64,000 nt of DNA from Pseudosporangium ferrugineum (GTDB lineage: Bacteria; Actinomycetota; Actinomycetes; Mycobacteriales; Micromonosporaceae), in NCBI RefSeq assembly GCF_003002065.1, contig NZ_PVZG01000013.1:1-64000 (forward strand), written 5' to 3'. Position 1 is the stretch's first letter. Each line of letters starts with the position of its first letter. Shown piece by piece: positions 25,309 through 33,792 of the stretch. A model generated the notes under the pieces. It saw only the letters and a list, made by a program, of their open reading frames with translations, was not told where the DNA came from and did no database searches. The position numbers were made by a program, and so were the translations under genes.

Positions 25309-26358
25309 GTGACCCGCATCGCCGCCGCGCTCGCCGTGCTGGCCGCATTGATCCTGCCCGCGACGCCGGCCCGGGGCGCGGGCGCCGGATACGTCCGTCT
25401 CGCGCACCTCTCGCCGGACACCCCGGCGGTCGACGTCTACCTCAAGAGCGCGAACGGCGCGGTCAAGGACCAGAAATTCAACGGTGTCGCGTACGGTGCC
25501 ATGTCCGGTTACCTGCGGCTGCCCACCGGCGCGTACTCGGTGGCCATGCGCAGGGCGGGCGCCGCCGCGAGCACGCCGCCGGTGCTCACCACGCAGGTCA
25601 CGGTCGACGACGGCGCGGCGTACACGGTCGCGGGCGTGGGCCGTTACGCCGACCTGGGACTGCGGGTGCTCAAGGACGACCTCCGGCTCCCGGCCGCGGA
25701 CGAATCCAAGATCAGGATCATTCAGGCTTCCGTACGCGCACCCGTGCTCGACGTCGGCGGCGCCAACGGCCGGAGCATCGCGGACGGCGTCGCCTTCGCC
25801 ACCACCACGGCGTACCGGCAGGTGAGCCCCGGCAGGTGGACCGTGCGGGTGCGGCCCAGCGGCGGCGGCGAGACCAGCGACCTGCCCTGCACGCTCGGGG
25901 CGGGCAACGTCTACTCCCTGCTCGTGCTGGACGACAAGGGCGGCGGCCTCAGGCCGGAGCTGCACATCGACGCGGCACGGCAGGGCGGTGTGCCGAAGGG
26001 CGGCGTGGCCACCGGCGGCGGTGGCATGAGCAGCGGCGCAAAAAGTGGCGGCGGCGCAAAAAGTGGCGGCGGCGGTGGCATTAGCAGCGGCGTTACAAGT
26101 GGCGGCGGTGTCGTGGGTGGCGGCGTTACAAGTGGCGGCGGTGTCATGGGCGGCGGCGTAACAAGGGGCGCGAGTGGCGGGGGAGGCGTTCCGGAGCGTC
26201 CGCTGGCGGCGGCGGTGCTGCTCGGCGCCGGGGCGGCGGTGCTGGCCGGCGGTGCGGTGGCCCTCGTCAGGCGGCGCCCCGCAGTGGCGGGTCGCGGGGG
26301 CCGGACGCCGGCACCGGGCCGCCCCGGGCGAGGCGGCGCAGCGCGGAAGGCCGGATGA
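25309..26358 (+). CDS. Secreted DUF4397 protein with Gly/Ser linker and C-terminal membrane anchor
   Basis: 349 residues. Signal peptide (about 1-24), DUF4397 domain (about 28-235, YVRLAHLSPDTPAVDVYL and VYSLLVLDDKGGG), a Gly/Ser-rich repeat linker (about 240-285) encoded by copies of AGTGGCGGCGG, then a hydrophobic segment (about 295-318) and a basic tail. GGAGG at 25300-25304 points to GTG 25309; ATG 25270 would spoil the signal peptide. The stop overlaps the next start in ATGA, coupling it to the class F sortase. I see no clear LPxTG-like motif before the hydrophobic segment, so the pair's relationship is inferred from the operon. Confidence 0.88.
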   Translation: MTRIAAALAVLAALILPATPARGAGAGYVRLAHLSPDTPAVDVYLKSANGAVKDQKFNGVAYGAMSGYLRLPTGAYSVAMRRAGAAASTPPVLTTQVTVDDGAAYTVAGVGRYADLGLRVLKDDLRLPAADESKIRIIQASVRAPVLDVGGANGRSIADGVAFATTTAYRQVSPGRWTVRVRPSGGGETSDLPCTLGAGNVYSLLVLDDKGGGLRPELHIDAARQGGVPKGGVATGGGGMSSGAKSGGGAKSGGGGGISSGVTSGGGVVGGGVTSGGGVMGGGVTRGASGGGGVPERPLAAAVLLGAGAAVLAGGAVALVRRRPAVAGRGGRTPAPGRPGRGGAARKAG

Positions 26359-27059
26359 CGGCGCGGCGCGCCCTGCTGCCCGTCGCGGTGGCCGTGGTGA
26401 CCGGGCTCGTGGTCGCGGCCGGTTACCTGATGACCCACGAGCCGCGGGCCACGGCGGAACCGGGCGGGCCGGGCGGGTCACGGGCGGGAGCCGCCCCGCG
26501 GGGCGGGACCGTCGCGCCGGTCGCGTCCGGTGTGCTGGTCGCGCCTGCTGCGGCCGTACCGTCGGATCGGCCGGAAGCGGAAGCGAAGACGGACCCGTTC
26601 GGGACCGCTCGGCCCGCCCTCGACGGCCCGCCGACCCGCCTGCGGGTCGCGGCCGCGGGCATCGACACCGCGCTGGAGAAGCTCCATCTCGGCGCCGGCG
26701 GCGAACTCGTGCCGCCGGAGGGCGACGACCGGGCCGGCTGGTACGCGGACGGCACCGCACCCGGCGACGTCGGCCCCGCGGTCCTCGCCGGTCACGTCGA
26801 CTCCCGCAGCGGCCCGGCGGTGTTCTACCGGCTGCGCGAGCTCGGCGCCGGCGACCGGATCGAGGTGACCCGCGGCGGCCGGAGGATCACCTTCACCGTC
26901 ACCTCGACGGCCTGGTACCCGAAGAAGGCGTTCCCCACCGCCCGTGTGTACGGCCCCACCCCCGACCCGCAGCTGCGGCTCATCACCTGCGGCGGGGTGT
27001 TCGACCGGAGCCTGCGGTCCTACCGGGACAACCTGGTGGTCTACGCGGTGGCCGGGTGA
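26355..27059 (+). CDS. Class F sortase
   Basis: 234 residues. N-terminal membrane anchor (about 5-27), Pro/Ala/Gly-rich spacer, then the sortase barrel from about residue 95. Catalytic His147 (LAGHVDS), Cys212 (LITCGG) and Arg224 (SYRDN) are all present. Class F enzymes are typical of actinobacteria and cleave LPxTG-like signals; their cell-wall role is poorly known. Coupled by ATGA to the DUF4397 gene. An LPVTG protein lies 15 kb away at 42.1 kb and could also be a substrate, but class E enzymes elsewhere in the genome are equally possible. Confidence 0.93.
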   Translation: MTARRALLPVAVAVVTGLVVAAGYLMTHEPRATAEPGGPGGSRAGAAPRGGTVAPVASGVLVAPAAAVPSDRPEAEAKTDPFGTARPALDGPPTRLRVAAAGIDTALEKLHLGAGGELVPPEGDDRAGWYADGTAPGDVGPAVLAGHVDSRSGPAVFYRLRELGAGDRIEVTRGGRRITFTVTSTAWYPKKAFPTARVYGPTPDPQLRLITCGGVFDRSLRSYRDNLVVYAVAG

Positions 27060-27121
27060 TCGTGGTATGCGGCCCCTGAGCAGGGCGACTATCGTGACGA
27101 CGAGGCGATGAGGCGGTGCGG

Positions 27122-28714
27122 ATGGCGGTCAGGCGGATGATCATCGCCAGTCGGTACCGGCTGCACGAGCCGGTCGGCACCGGCGGCATGGGACGGGTGT
27201 GGCTGGCCCGCGACGAGATGCTCGACCGGGACGTCGCGGTGAAGGAGTTCGTCCCGCCGGACTGGATGACCGACGACGAACAGGCCCGGCTGCGCACCCG
27301 GACGCTGCGCGAGGCGCGGAGCGCGGCCCGGATCGACCACCCGCACGTGGTCAAGATCTACGACGTGGTGCACGCCGGGGACCTGCCGTGGATCGTGATG
27401 GAGTACGTGCCGTCGCGCTCGCTGCACGAGGTGATCGCCGAGGAGGGGCCGTACCCGCCGGCGGAGGCCGCCCGGATCGGCCTCGACGTGCTGGAGGCGA
27501 TCACCGCCGCGCACCGCGCCGGGGTGCTGCACCGCGACATCAAGCCGCACAACGTGCTGATCGGGGCCGGCGGCCGGGTGGTGCTCACCGACTTCGGCCT
27601 GGCCACGTTCGTCGACGACGGCTCGGTGACCGGTCCCGGCCTGGTCGTCGGCTCCCCGCAGTACGTCTCGCCGGAGCGCGCCCGGGACGGCGCCTCCACC
27701 GTCGAGTCGGACCTGTGGTCGTTCGGGGCGACCCTGTACGCGGCTGTCGAGGGCCGCGCGCCGTTTGCCCGGGAGAACGCCATGGCGACCCTGATGGCGC
27801 TGGCCACCGACGAGCCGGATCCGCCCGAGCTGGCCGGCCCGCTGGCCCCGGTGCTGCTGGGCCTGCTGCGGCGGGAGCCGGCCGAGCGCCTCACCGCGGC
27901 GGAGGCGGCCGAGCGGCTGCGGGCCGTGATCGCGGGCGCGCAGCGGCAGGTCGTGATCGCGGTCGCGGAGCGGCACCCGGTCATCCCGGCGCCGCGGAAG
28001 TCCACCGAGAACTTCCCTCCCGTGCCCCGCGCCCGGCTGGTCGTCGCCGGTGTGGTCGCCGCCGCGCTGCTCGGGTTGGGCGCGGTCGCCGCCGGCCTCA
28101 GCGCCCTCGACGGCGACCGGGCGTCCGCGCCGGTCGCCATGGGCAGCGCCGCCCCGTCCTCCGGAACGGGCGGGAGCGGCGGTGGCTTCAGCCCGGCCGG
28201 CTGCCTCGGCCGGCCGTCCGCCGTGCTGCCCCGCACGCCGCAGCCCGGCGCGGCCCGGCTGCGCGACGGGTGGGCGCTCTACCGCGGCTGGTCCTACTTC
28301 AGCCAGGACGATTTCCACATCGCGGTGCCGGACGGATGGACGTACGAAAGGGTCGGCACGACGCTCTGCTTCCGCGATCCCCGCAACCTGCGGGTGCTCA
28401 GCATCGACCCCGAGCGCCGCGCCGTGGGCGACCCGGTCACGGCCTGCCAGGACGAGGCGGCCCGGCTCCGGGCGGCGGGTGGCCTGCCCGCCTATCAGCA
28501 GTACGCGATCAGGAAGGTCCCGGCGGTCACCCGCGCGGCCGACTGGGAGTACGCGTTCGACGGCCCGGCCGGCGAGCGCATGCACGCGATGACGAGATGG
28601 ATCGCCTCCGGCGGCAAGGCGTACGCGTTCGGCCTGATGACCCGCGACCTGGACTGGCCGGCCAACTTCGCCACCTGGGGCATGATCGTCAGCACCTTCG
28701 CGACCGACGCGTAG
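27122..28714 (+). CDS. Transmembrane Ser/Thr protein kinase
   Basis: 530 residues. Kinase domain about 10-275: Gly loop GTGGMG, Lys41 in VAVKEF, catalytic HRDIKPHN (Asp139), DFG in LTDFGLATF, SPE in place of APE. One membrane helix (about 301-323) leads to an extracellular domain of about 200 residues without PASTA repeats or other domain I know. Start is uncertain: ATG 27122 follows AGGCGG, while ATG 27137 (MIIASRYRLHEPVG) follows another AGGCGG and overlaps the stop of a 10-codon ORF (27108-27140) in ATGA. A -10-like TATCGT lies at 27090-27095. Confidence 0.93.
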   Translation: MAVRRMIIASRYRLHEPVGTGGMGRVWLARDEMLDRDVAVKEFVPPDWMTDDEQARLRTRTLREARSAARIDHPHVVKIYDVVHAGDLPWIVMEYVPSRSLHEVIAEEGPYPPAEAARIGLDVLEAITAAHRAGVLHRDIKPHNVLIGAGGRVVLTDFGLATFVDDGSVTGPGLVVGSPQYVSPERARDGASTVESDLWSFGATLYAAVEGRAPFARENAMATLMALATDEPDPPELAGPLAPVLLGLLRREPAERLTAAEAAERLRAVIAGAQRQVVIAVAERHPVIPAPRKSTENFPPVPRARLVVAGVVAAALLGLGAVAAGLSALDGDRASAPVAMGSAAPSSGTGGSGGGFSPAGCLGRPSAVLPRTPQPGAARLRDGWALYRGWSYFSQDDFHIAVPDGWTYERVGTTLCFRDPRNLRVLSIDPERRAVGDPVTACQDEAARLRAAGGLPAYQQYAIRKVPAVTRAADWEYAFDGPAGERMHAMTRWIASGGKAYAFGLMTRDLDWPANFATWGMIVSTFATDA

Positions 28715-28821
28715 AAATATGGCCGAGTCGATATGAGCCATAGACGCGCTTCTCTGTAATGCTCGGCGTGGCCGCCGCCACACCCTCGGCGACGGCGACC
28801 CCGAGCCCGCGGAGGACTCCC

Positions 28822-30327
28822 TTGAGAGCACTACCCCTGATCGGCGCGACGGCCCTGCTGCTCACCGTCGCGGCCGCGGCACCGGCGCAGGCCGCCGCCG
28901 TCGCCGCGCCGGACATCCCGCTCGCCAACGTGAAGAACCACCTCTCCCAGCTGCAGTCGATCGCCACGGCCAACGGCGGCAACCGCGCGCACGGCCGCCC
29001 CGGCTTCCTGGCCTCGGTGACCTACGTCAAGGGCCTGCTCGACGCCGCCGGCTTCCAGACCCAGCAGCAGTCCTTCACGTACGGCGGAGCGACCGGCTAC
29101 AACCTCATCGCGGACTGGCCGGGCGGCGACACCAGCGACACGCTGATGGTCGGCGCGCACCTCGACAGCGTCACCGCCGGGCCCGGCATCAACGACAACG
29201 GCAGCGGCTCGGCGGCGAACCTCGAGGTCGCGCTCGCCGTGGCCCGCAGCGGCTTCCAGCCCGACCGGCACCTGCGGTTCGGCTGGTGGGGCGCCGAGGA
29301 GCAGGGGCTGCGCGGCTCGACGGCGTACGTGAACTCGCTCAGCGCGGCGCAGAAGGCGGCGATCACCGGCTACCTGAACTTCGACATGGTCGGCTCGCCG
29401 AACCCCGGCTACTTCCTCTACGACGGCGACAACTCCGACGGCACCGGCTCGGGTCCCGGCCCCGCCGGCTCCGCCGAGATCGAGGACACGCTGGAGGCGT
29501 ACTTCACGTCCATCGGCGTACCGACCCGGGGCACCGACTTCGACGGCCGCAGCGACTACGGCCCGTTCATCGCGGCCGGCATCCCCGCGGGCGGCATCTT
29601 CACCGGCGCCGAGGGCCGCAAGACCGCCGCGCAGGTCCAGCTCTGGGGCGGCACCCAGGCCGCGTTCGACGCCTGCTACCACCGGGCCTGCGACACGGTC
29701 ACCAACATCGACGACACGGCGCTGGACCGGAACTCGGACGCGATCGCGTACGCGGTCTGGACGCTGGCCGCCGGCACCCCCGACCCCGGGCCCTCCGTCT
29801 ACGCCGACGACTTCGAGACGGCCACCGGCTGGACCACCGACCCCGCCGGTACGGACACCGCCACCGCCGGAGCCTGGGAGCGCGGAGACCCCGCCGCCAC
29901 CTCGTCCGGCGTGGCCACCCAGCTGGGCAGCACGGTCAGCGGCAGCAACGACCTGGTGACCGGCGCGGCAGCCGGGGCCAGTGCCGGCGCGAACGACGTC
30001 GACGGCGGCACCACCACGGTCCGGTCGCCGGCCATCACGCTGCCGAGCGGCGGATCCTCGCTGTCGTTCTCGTGGTACCTCGCGCACCTCAACAACGCCA
30101 CGAGCGGCGACTACTTCCGGGTCCAGGTGATCTCCGGCAGCACCGCCACCACGGTGTTCAGCCAGGCCGGGTCGGCGGCCAACCGGGCGGCCGCCTGGCA
30201 GAAGGCGACCGTGAGCCTGTCCGCGTACGCCGGGCAAACCATCCGCCTGCAGGTCGAGGCGGCGGACACCGGCACGGCCAGCCTCGTCGAGGCGGCCGTC
30301 GACGACGTCGTGATCACGCAGTCCTGA
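28822..30327 (+). CDS. Secreted M28 zinc aminopeptidase with C-terminal beta domain
   Basis: 501 residues. Signal peptide about 1-24. The M28 domain (about 30-310) resembles Streptomyces griseus aminopeptidase: ligands His113 (GAHLDS), Asp in INDNGSG, Glu pair in WWGAEEQG, Asp in NFDMVGS and His in CYHRACDT. A C-terminal domain of about 170 residues (about 330-501) looks like a jelly-roll binding module. The frame opens at 28759, but GGAGGA (28811-28816) stands 5 nt before TTG 28822 and the signal peptide starts there. Likely an exported peptide scavenger. Confidence 0.92.
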   Translation: MRALPLIGATALLLTVAAAAPAQAAAVAAPDIPLANVKNHLSQLQSIATANGGNRAHGRPGFLASVTYVKGLLDAAGFQTQQQSFTYGGATGYNLIADWPGGDTSDTLMVGAHLDSVTAGPGINDNGSGSAANLEVALAVARSGFQPDRHLRFGWWGAEEQGLRGSTAYVNSLSAAQKAAITGYLNFDMVGSPNPGYFLYDGDNSDGTGSGPGPAGSAEIEDTLEAYFTSIGVPTRGTDFDGRSDYGPFIAAGIPAGGIFTGAEGRKTAAQVQLWGGTQAAFDACYHRACDTVTNIDDTALDRNSDAIAYAVWTLAAGTPDPGPSVYADDFETATGWTTDPAGTDTATAGAWERGDPAATSSGVATQLGSTVSGSNDLVTGAAAGASAGANDVDGGTTTVRSPAITLPSGGSSLSFSWYLAHLNNATSGDYFRVQVISGSTATTVFSQAGSAANRAAAWQKATVSLSAYAGQTIRLQVEAADTGTASLVEAAVDDVVITQS

Positions 30328-30362
30328 CGCCCGGGCCCCGGGCGGGGTGTGACCCGCACCCC
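30328..30362 (+). terminator. Tandem hairpins after the M28 peptidase gene
   Basis: CGCCCGGG and its complement around one base (30328-30344), immediately followed by GGGGTG paired with CACCCC across 7 nt (30344-30362). They begin directly after the stop codon and probably end the transcript. Confidence 0.6.
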
Positions 30363-30413
30363 TCCCGGGGTTCTTTCAGCGGATCTCCAGCGGGCGCTGC
30401 TACCGTTTTGCGG

Positions 30414-30476
30414 ATGATCGGCAGTATCAGGCCGGGCTCGGCCCGGCCTTTCGCATCCCCGGCCCCGCCATGTTGA
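30414..30476 (+). CDS. Possible 20-codon leader peptide overlapping the CNNM gene start
   Basis: ATG 30414 lies 7 nt after TACCGT (30401-30406), the spacing used for leaderless starts across this window. It reads MIGSIRPGSARPFASPAPPC and stops at 30474-30476, seven bases into the CNNM gene that begins at ATG 30470. The peptide has five prolines, including Pro-Pro two codons before the stop. A 9-bp hairpin lies inside it. The main gene has no recognisable ribosome-binding site of its own. Whether it is translated is unproven; proline-rich leader peptides are known for Mg2+ transporter genes in enterobacteria. Confidence 0.45.
   Translation: MIGSIRPGSARPFASPAPPC
30429..30449 (+). promoter_or_regulatory. 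Terminator-like hairpin in the leader of the first CNNM gene
   Basis: AGGCCGGGC (30429-30437), loop TCG, and the exact complement (30441-30449), followed by TTTC. An outer pairing GGATG (30412-30416) with CATCC (30455-30459) could close a longer stem. It stands 20 bases before the main ATG, so it may act as an attenuator or block initiation. Confidence 0.6.
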
Positions 30477-31786
30477 TCCTGGTGGGCCTCCTGCTCGTCG
30501 TCGTGGTGACGGCCGTGACCGGCTACTTCGTCGCCCAGGAATTCGGCTACGTCGCGGTGGACCGCGGCCGCCTGCGCCAGGAGGCGGAGAGCGGCGACAA
30601 GGCCGCCGGGCGTGCCCTCACCGTCACCGAGCGCCTCTCGTTCGTGCTCTCCGGCGCCCAGCTCGGCATCACCGTCACCGCCCTGATCGTCGGCTACATC
30701 GCGGAGCCGTTCCTCGGCGCCGGCCTGGCCGACCTGCTCGGGGTCGCGGGGATCCCCGAGGCGGTCAGCCTGCCGGCCTCCCTGGTGCTGGCCCTCGTGA
30801 TCGCGACCGTGGTCCAGATGGTCCTCGGCGAGCTGGCGCCCAAGAACCTCGCCATCGCCCGCGCCGAGACGGTCGCGAAGGCCCTCGGCCGGTCCACGCT
30901 GATGTATCTCACCGTCTTCGGCCCGGTCATCAAGCTCTTCGACCGCGCCGCGGAGCGCCTGCTGCGCCGGGTCGGCATCGAGCCGATCGAGGAGCTGCCC
31001 GAAGGCGCCACCGAGGAGGATCTCGAGCAGATCATCGCGGAGTCGCGCGCCGAGGGGCACCTCGATCCCGAGCTGTCGGCGCTGCTCGACCGGGGGCTGG
31101 ACTTCCGCCGGCGGACGGCCTCCGAGGTCATGGTGCCGCGCGTCGACGTGCACACCGTGCAGGCCTCCGACCCGGCCGCGCAGGTCGTCACCCTCCTGGA
31201 CACCGGCCGGTCCCGCTTCCCGGTCCGATCGGGTACGGGCGTGGACGAGATCGTCGGCGTGGTGGGCATCGCGGACATCCTCGCCGTGCCCCCGCCCGAC
31301 CGGGCCACCGTGCCGATCTCGGCGATCGCCACCCCGCCGCTGTTCGTCCCCGCCTCGCTGCGCCTGCCCACGGTCCTCGACCGCCTCCGCGCCGGCCACC
31401 GCCAGCTCGCCTGCGTCGTCGACGAGTACGGCGGCTTCGCGGGCATCATCACCCTCGAGGACATCGCCGAGGAACTGGTCGGCCCGATCCGCGACGAGGA
31501 CGACCTCCCGGAACCGGCCCCGGCCCGGCAGGAGGACGGCTCCTGGATCGTCCCGGCCCGCTGGCGCATCGACGAGGTCACCGACGCGACCGGCGTCGCC
31601 CTCCCGGAAGGCGCCGGCTACGACACGATCTCCGGCCTGGTGATGTCGCATCTCGGCCGGGTGCCACAGGTCGGCGACGCGTTCTCGCTGGATTCGGGGG
31701 CGGCGCTCGCGGTGCTGACGGTCGACCGGCACGTGCCCGGATCCGTACGCCTCTCCGCGCCGGTCGGCTCGGAGGTGGCCGGATGA
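30470..31786 (+). CDS. CNNM/CorC-type (hemolysin family) divalent-cation transporter, first copy
   Basis: 438 residues. DUF21/CNNM membrane domain (about 1-185, with GQLGITVTAL-like AQLGITVTALIVGYIAEP and GELAPKNLAIARAE), two CBS domains (about 215-330, MVPRVDVHTV and YGGFAGIITLEDIAEELVG), and a CorC_HlyC domain (about 350-430, WRIDEVTDATGVALPEG). Relatives export or exchange Mg2+ or Co2+. It is preceded by a possible leader peptide and hairpin, and no Shine-Dalgarno sequence is visible. The second copy follows after 61 bases, probably in one transcript. Confidence 0.93.
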   Translation: MLILVGLLLVVVVTAVTGYFVAQEFGYVAVDRGRLRQEAESGDKAAGRALTVTERLSFVLSGAQLGITVTALIVGYIAEPFLGAGLADLLGVAGIPEAVSLPASLVLALVIATVVQMVLGELAPKNLAIARAETVAKALGRSTLMYLTVFGPVIKLFDRAAERLLRRVGIEPIEELPEGATEEDLEQIIAESRAEGHLDPELSALLDRGLDFRRRTASEVMVPRVDVHTVQASDPAAQVVTLLDTGRSRFPVRSGTGVDEIVGVVGIADILAVPPPDRATVPISAIATPPLFVPASLRLPTVLDRLRAGHRQLACVVDEYGGFAGIITLEDIAEELVGPIRDEDDLPEPAPARQEDGSWIVPARWRIDEVTDATGVALPEGAGYDTISGLVMSHLGRVPQVGDAFSLDSGAALAVLTVDRHVPGSVRLSAPVGSEVAG

Positions 31787-31847
31787 TCCCCGCCTCGCTC
31801 GCTTTCCTGTCCGCGCCGGTGGTTGTCATTCACCCGGGGGTGACTCG

Positions 31848-32972
31848 ATGAGCACGACCTGGGCTGTTGTCTTCTCGTTCGTGCTGCTGGCCGGCAACGG
31901 CTTCTTCGTCGCGGCGGAGTTCGCCCTCGTGGCCAGCAAGCGCTACCGCCTCGAACACGCCGCCACCGAGGGCAGCCGGGCGGCCCGCGCGGCCCTCGAC
32001 GGCAGCCGCGAACTGTCGGTGATGCTCGCCGGCGCCCAGCTCGGCATCACCCTGTGCTCGCTGGGCCTGGGCGCCCTCGCCGAGCCGGCGATCGAGCACC
32101 TGCTGCACCCGCTGCTGCACGCCGCGGGCCTCCCCGACGTGCCGAGCACCGTCATCGCCCTCGTCATCGCCCTGATCGTGGTGACGTTCCTGCACCTCGT
32201 CCTCGGCGAGATGATGCCCAAGTCCTGGGCGATCACCGACCCGGAACGCTCGGCCACCCTGCTCGCCCTGCCGTTCCGCGCCTTCGTCCGGCTCGCCCGC
32301 CCGGCGCTGCTGGCCCTGAACGGCCTGGCGAACCTCGCCCTGAAACCGTTCGGCGTGCACCCGCAGGACCAGCTCGCCCAGGCGCACGGCCCGGAGGAGA
32401 TGAACATCCTGCTGGAACGCTCGCGAGCGGAAGGCCTGATCGGCGCGGAACAGACGGAACTGCTGACGAGCATGCTGCAACTCCAGCAGATGAAGGTCGG
32501 CGACCTCCTGATCCCGGACGACCAGCTCGTGACGGTCCGCCCGGACTCCTCGGCGCTGGAGGTGGAGGAAGCCTCGATGCGCAGCGGCCGGTCCCGGCTG
32601 GCGGTGCTCGCGCCTTCCTCCCGGCCCGCTTCCGCGGCTTCTCCGTCGTCTCCTTCCCGGGCTCCGTCCGCTTCCTCGGGTGCCGCGGATGTCGTGGTGG
32701 GTGTGGTGCACGTCCGAGAGGCGGTCCGGACGACCACGGCCGGCGCCTCGGCGACCGCCGAGGACCTCATGGACCCGCCGTTCGTGGTCGAGTCGAACGT
32801 GGCGGTCACCGACGCCGTCACCGCCATGCGCGCCGCCCGCGCCCAGCTGGCGATGGTCACCCGTCGCGGGGAAAGAGTGGGCTTCGTGGCCCTCGAAGAC
32901 CTGTTGGAGCAGGTCATCGGCGAGTTCGACGACGAGACTGATCCCGTACCGGTGGGCAGGCGCATGCGCTGA
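31848..32972 (+). CDS. CNNM/CorC-type transporter, second copy, with an insertion in its CBS region
   Basis: 374 residues. DUF21 domain about 1-180 (GNGFFVAAEFALVASKRYRL, AQLGITLCSLGLGALAEP, GEMMPKSWAITDPE), then CBS domains to the end (about 205-365). It lacks the CorC_HlyC domain of its neighbour. Between GRSRLAVL and VVGVVHVREA, which should be nearly adjacent in a CBS domain, lies a Ser/Ala/Pro run of about 27 residues (about 253-280) whose codons contain more T than the flanks. GGGGGTGA precedes ATG 31848 and pairs with TCACCC just upstream in a small hairpin. Confidence 0.92.
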   Translation: MSTTWAVVFSFVLLAGNGFFVAAEFALVASKRYRLEHAATEGSRAARAALDGSRELSVMLAGAQLGITLCSLGLGALAEPAIEHLLHPLLHAAGLPDVPSTVIALVIALIVVTFLHLVLGEMMPKSWAITDPERSATLLALPFRAFVRLARPALLALNGLANLALKPFGVHPQDQLAQAHGPEEMNILLERSRAEGLIGAEQTELLTSMLQLQQMKVGDLLIPDDQLVTVRPDSSALEVEEASMRSGRSRLAVLAPSSRPASAASPSSPSRAPSASSGAADVVVGVVHVREAVRTTTAGASATAEDLMDPPFVVESNVAVTDAVTAMRAARAQLAMVTRRGERVGFVALEDLLEQVIGEFDDETDPVPVGRRMR

Positions 32973-32985
32973 GAGGGGTCCGACG

Positions 32986-33792
32986 ATGGTCTTCGAGAAG
33001 GTGCTGCGCGCTTTCGGCGTGGGAGGCCCGGTCGTCGACACGGCCCTGGCAACCCCGGAGGCCTACCCGGGCGGCGAACTCCTCGGCGCGGTCCGCCTCA
33101 CCGGCGGCGACTACGACGTGGAGGTCGAAACCCTGGCGGTCGGCCTGGTCACCCGCGTCGAGGCCGAGGACGGCGACGCCCTCGTCGAATTCCACCGGGC
33201 GTGGGTCGCCGCGGGCTTCACCCTCGCGGCAGGCGAGCGCCAGGACATCCCGTTCGCCATCACGCTGCCCTGGGAGACCCCACTGACCTTCGCGTACGGC
33301 AAAAAGCTGGCCGGAATGTCCCTGGGCCTCCGCACAGAACTGACGGTCGAACAGGGAGTAGACACCGACGACGCCGACGCGCTGACGGTGCACCCCCTCC
33401 CGGCCCAGGAGGTGGTGCTCGACGCCCTGACCCGCCTCGGCTTCCACTTCCGCCACGCCGACGTAGAACGAGGAGCAATCTTCGGCGTACGCCAAGACCT
33501 CCCCTTCTACCAGGAAATTGAATTCGACCCACCACCCGAGTGGAAACAAGCGATGGACGACCTGGAACTCACCTTCCTGGCCGACCCGGAGGGAGTGGAG
33601 GTAATCCTGGAACTGGAAAAACACGGAGGCCTCCTGCACCGAGCCGAGGACCGGTACGCCCGCCTCCGGGTAAACCACCTGGAAGCGGCGTCGAAGGACT
33701 GGGCGGCCGAGGTACTCCGGGCCGTCCGGGAGGCAATGCCCGCGGGTGCGGGGGAGTTCCCGGGGCCGGGGGGAGGGATGCACGCCCAGTGA
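32986..33792 (+). CDS. Spo0M-like sporulation-control (arrestin-fold) protein
   Basis: 268 residues of the Spo0M family. Signatures are MVFEKVLRAFGVGGPVVDT at the start, PGGELLGAVRLTGGDYDVEVE (about 27-47), FAITLPWETPLTF, and HFRHADVERGAIFG. In Bacillus the protein affects sporulation and division through an unclear mechanism; in actinomycetes the role is unknown. GAGAGGGG at 32971-32978 gives ATG 32986; the frame upstream overlaps the CNNM gene. It lies 13 bases behind that gene and is likely co-transcribed. Confidence 0.93.
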   Translation: MVFEKVLRAFGVGGPVVDTALATPEAYPGGELLGAVRLTGGDYDVEVETLAVGLVTRVEAEDGDALVEFHRAWVAAGFTLAAGERQDIPFAITLPWETPLTFAYGKKLAGMSLGLRTELTVEQGVDTDDADALTVHPLPAQEVVLDALTRLGFHFRHADVERGAIFGVRQDLPFYQEIEFDPPPEWKQAMDDLELTFLADPEGVEVILELEKHGGLLHRAEDRYARLRVNHLEAASKDWAAEVLRAVREAMPAGAGEFPGPGGGMHAQ

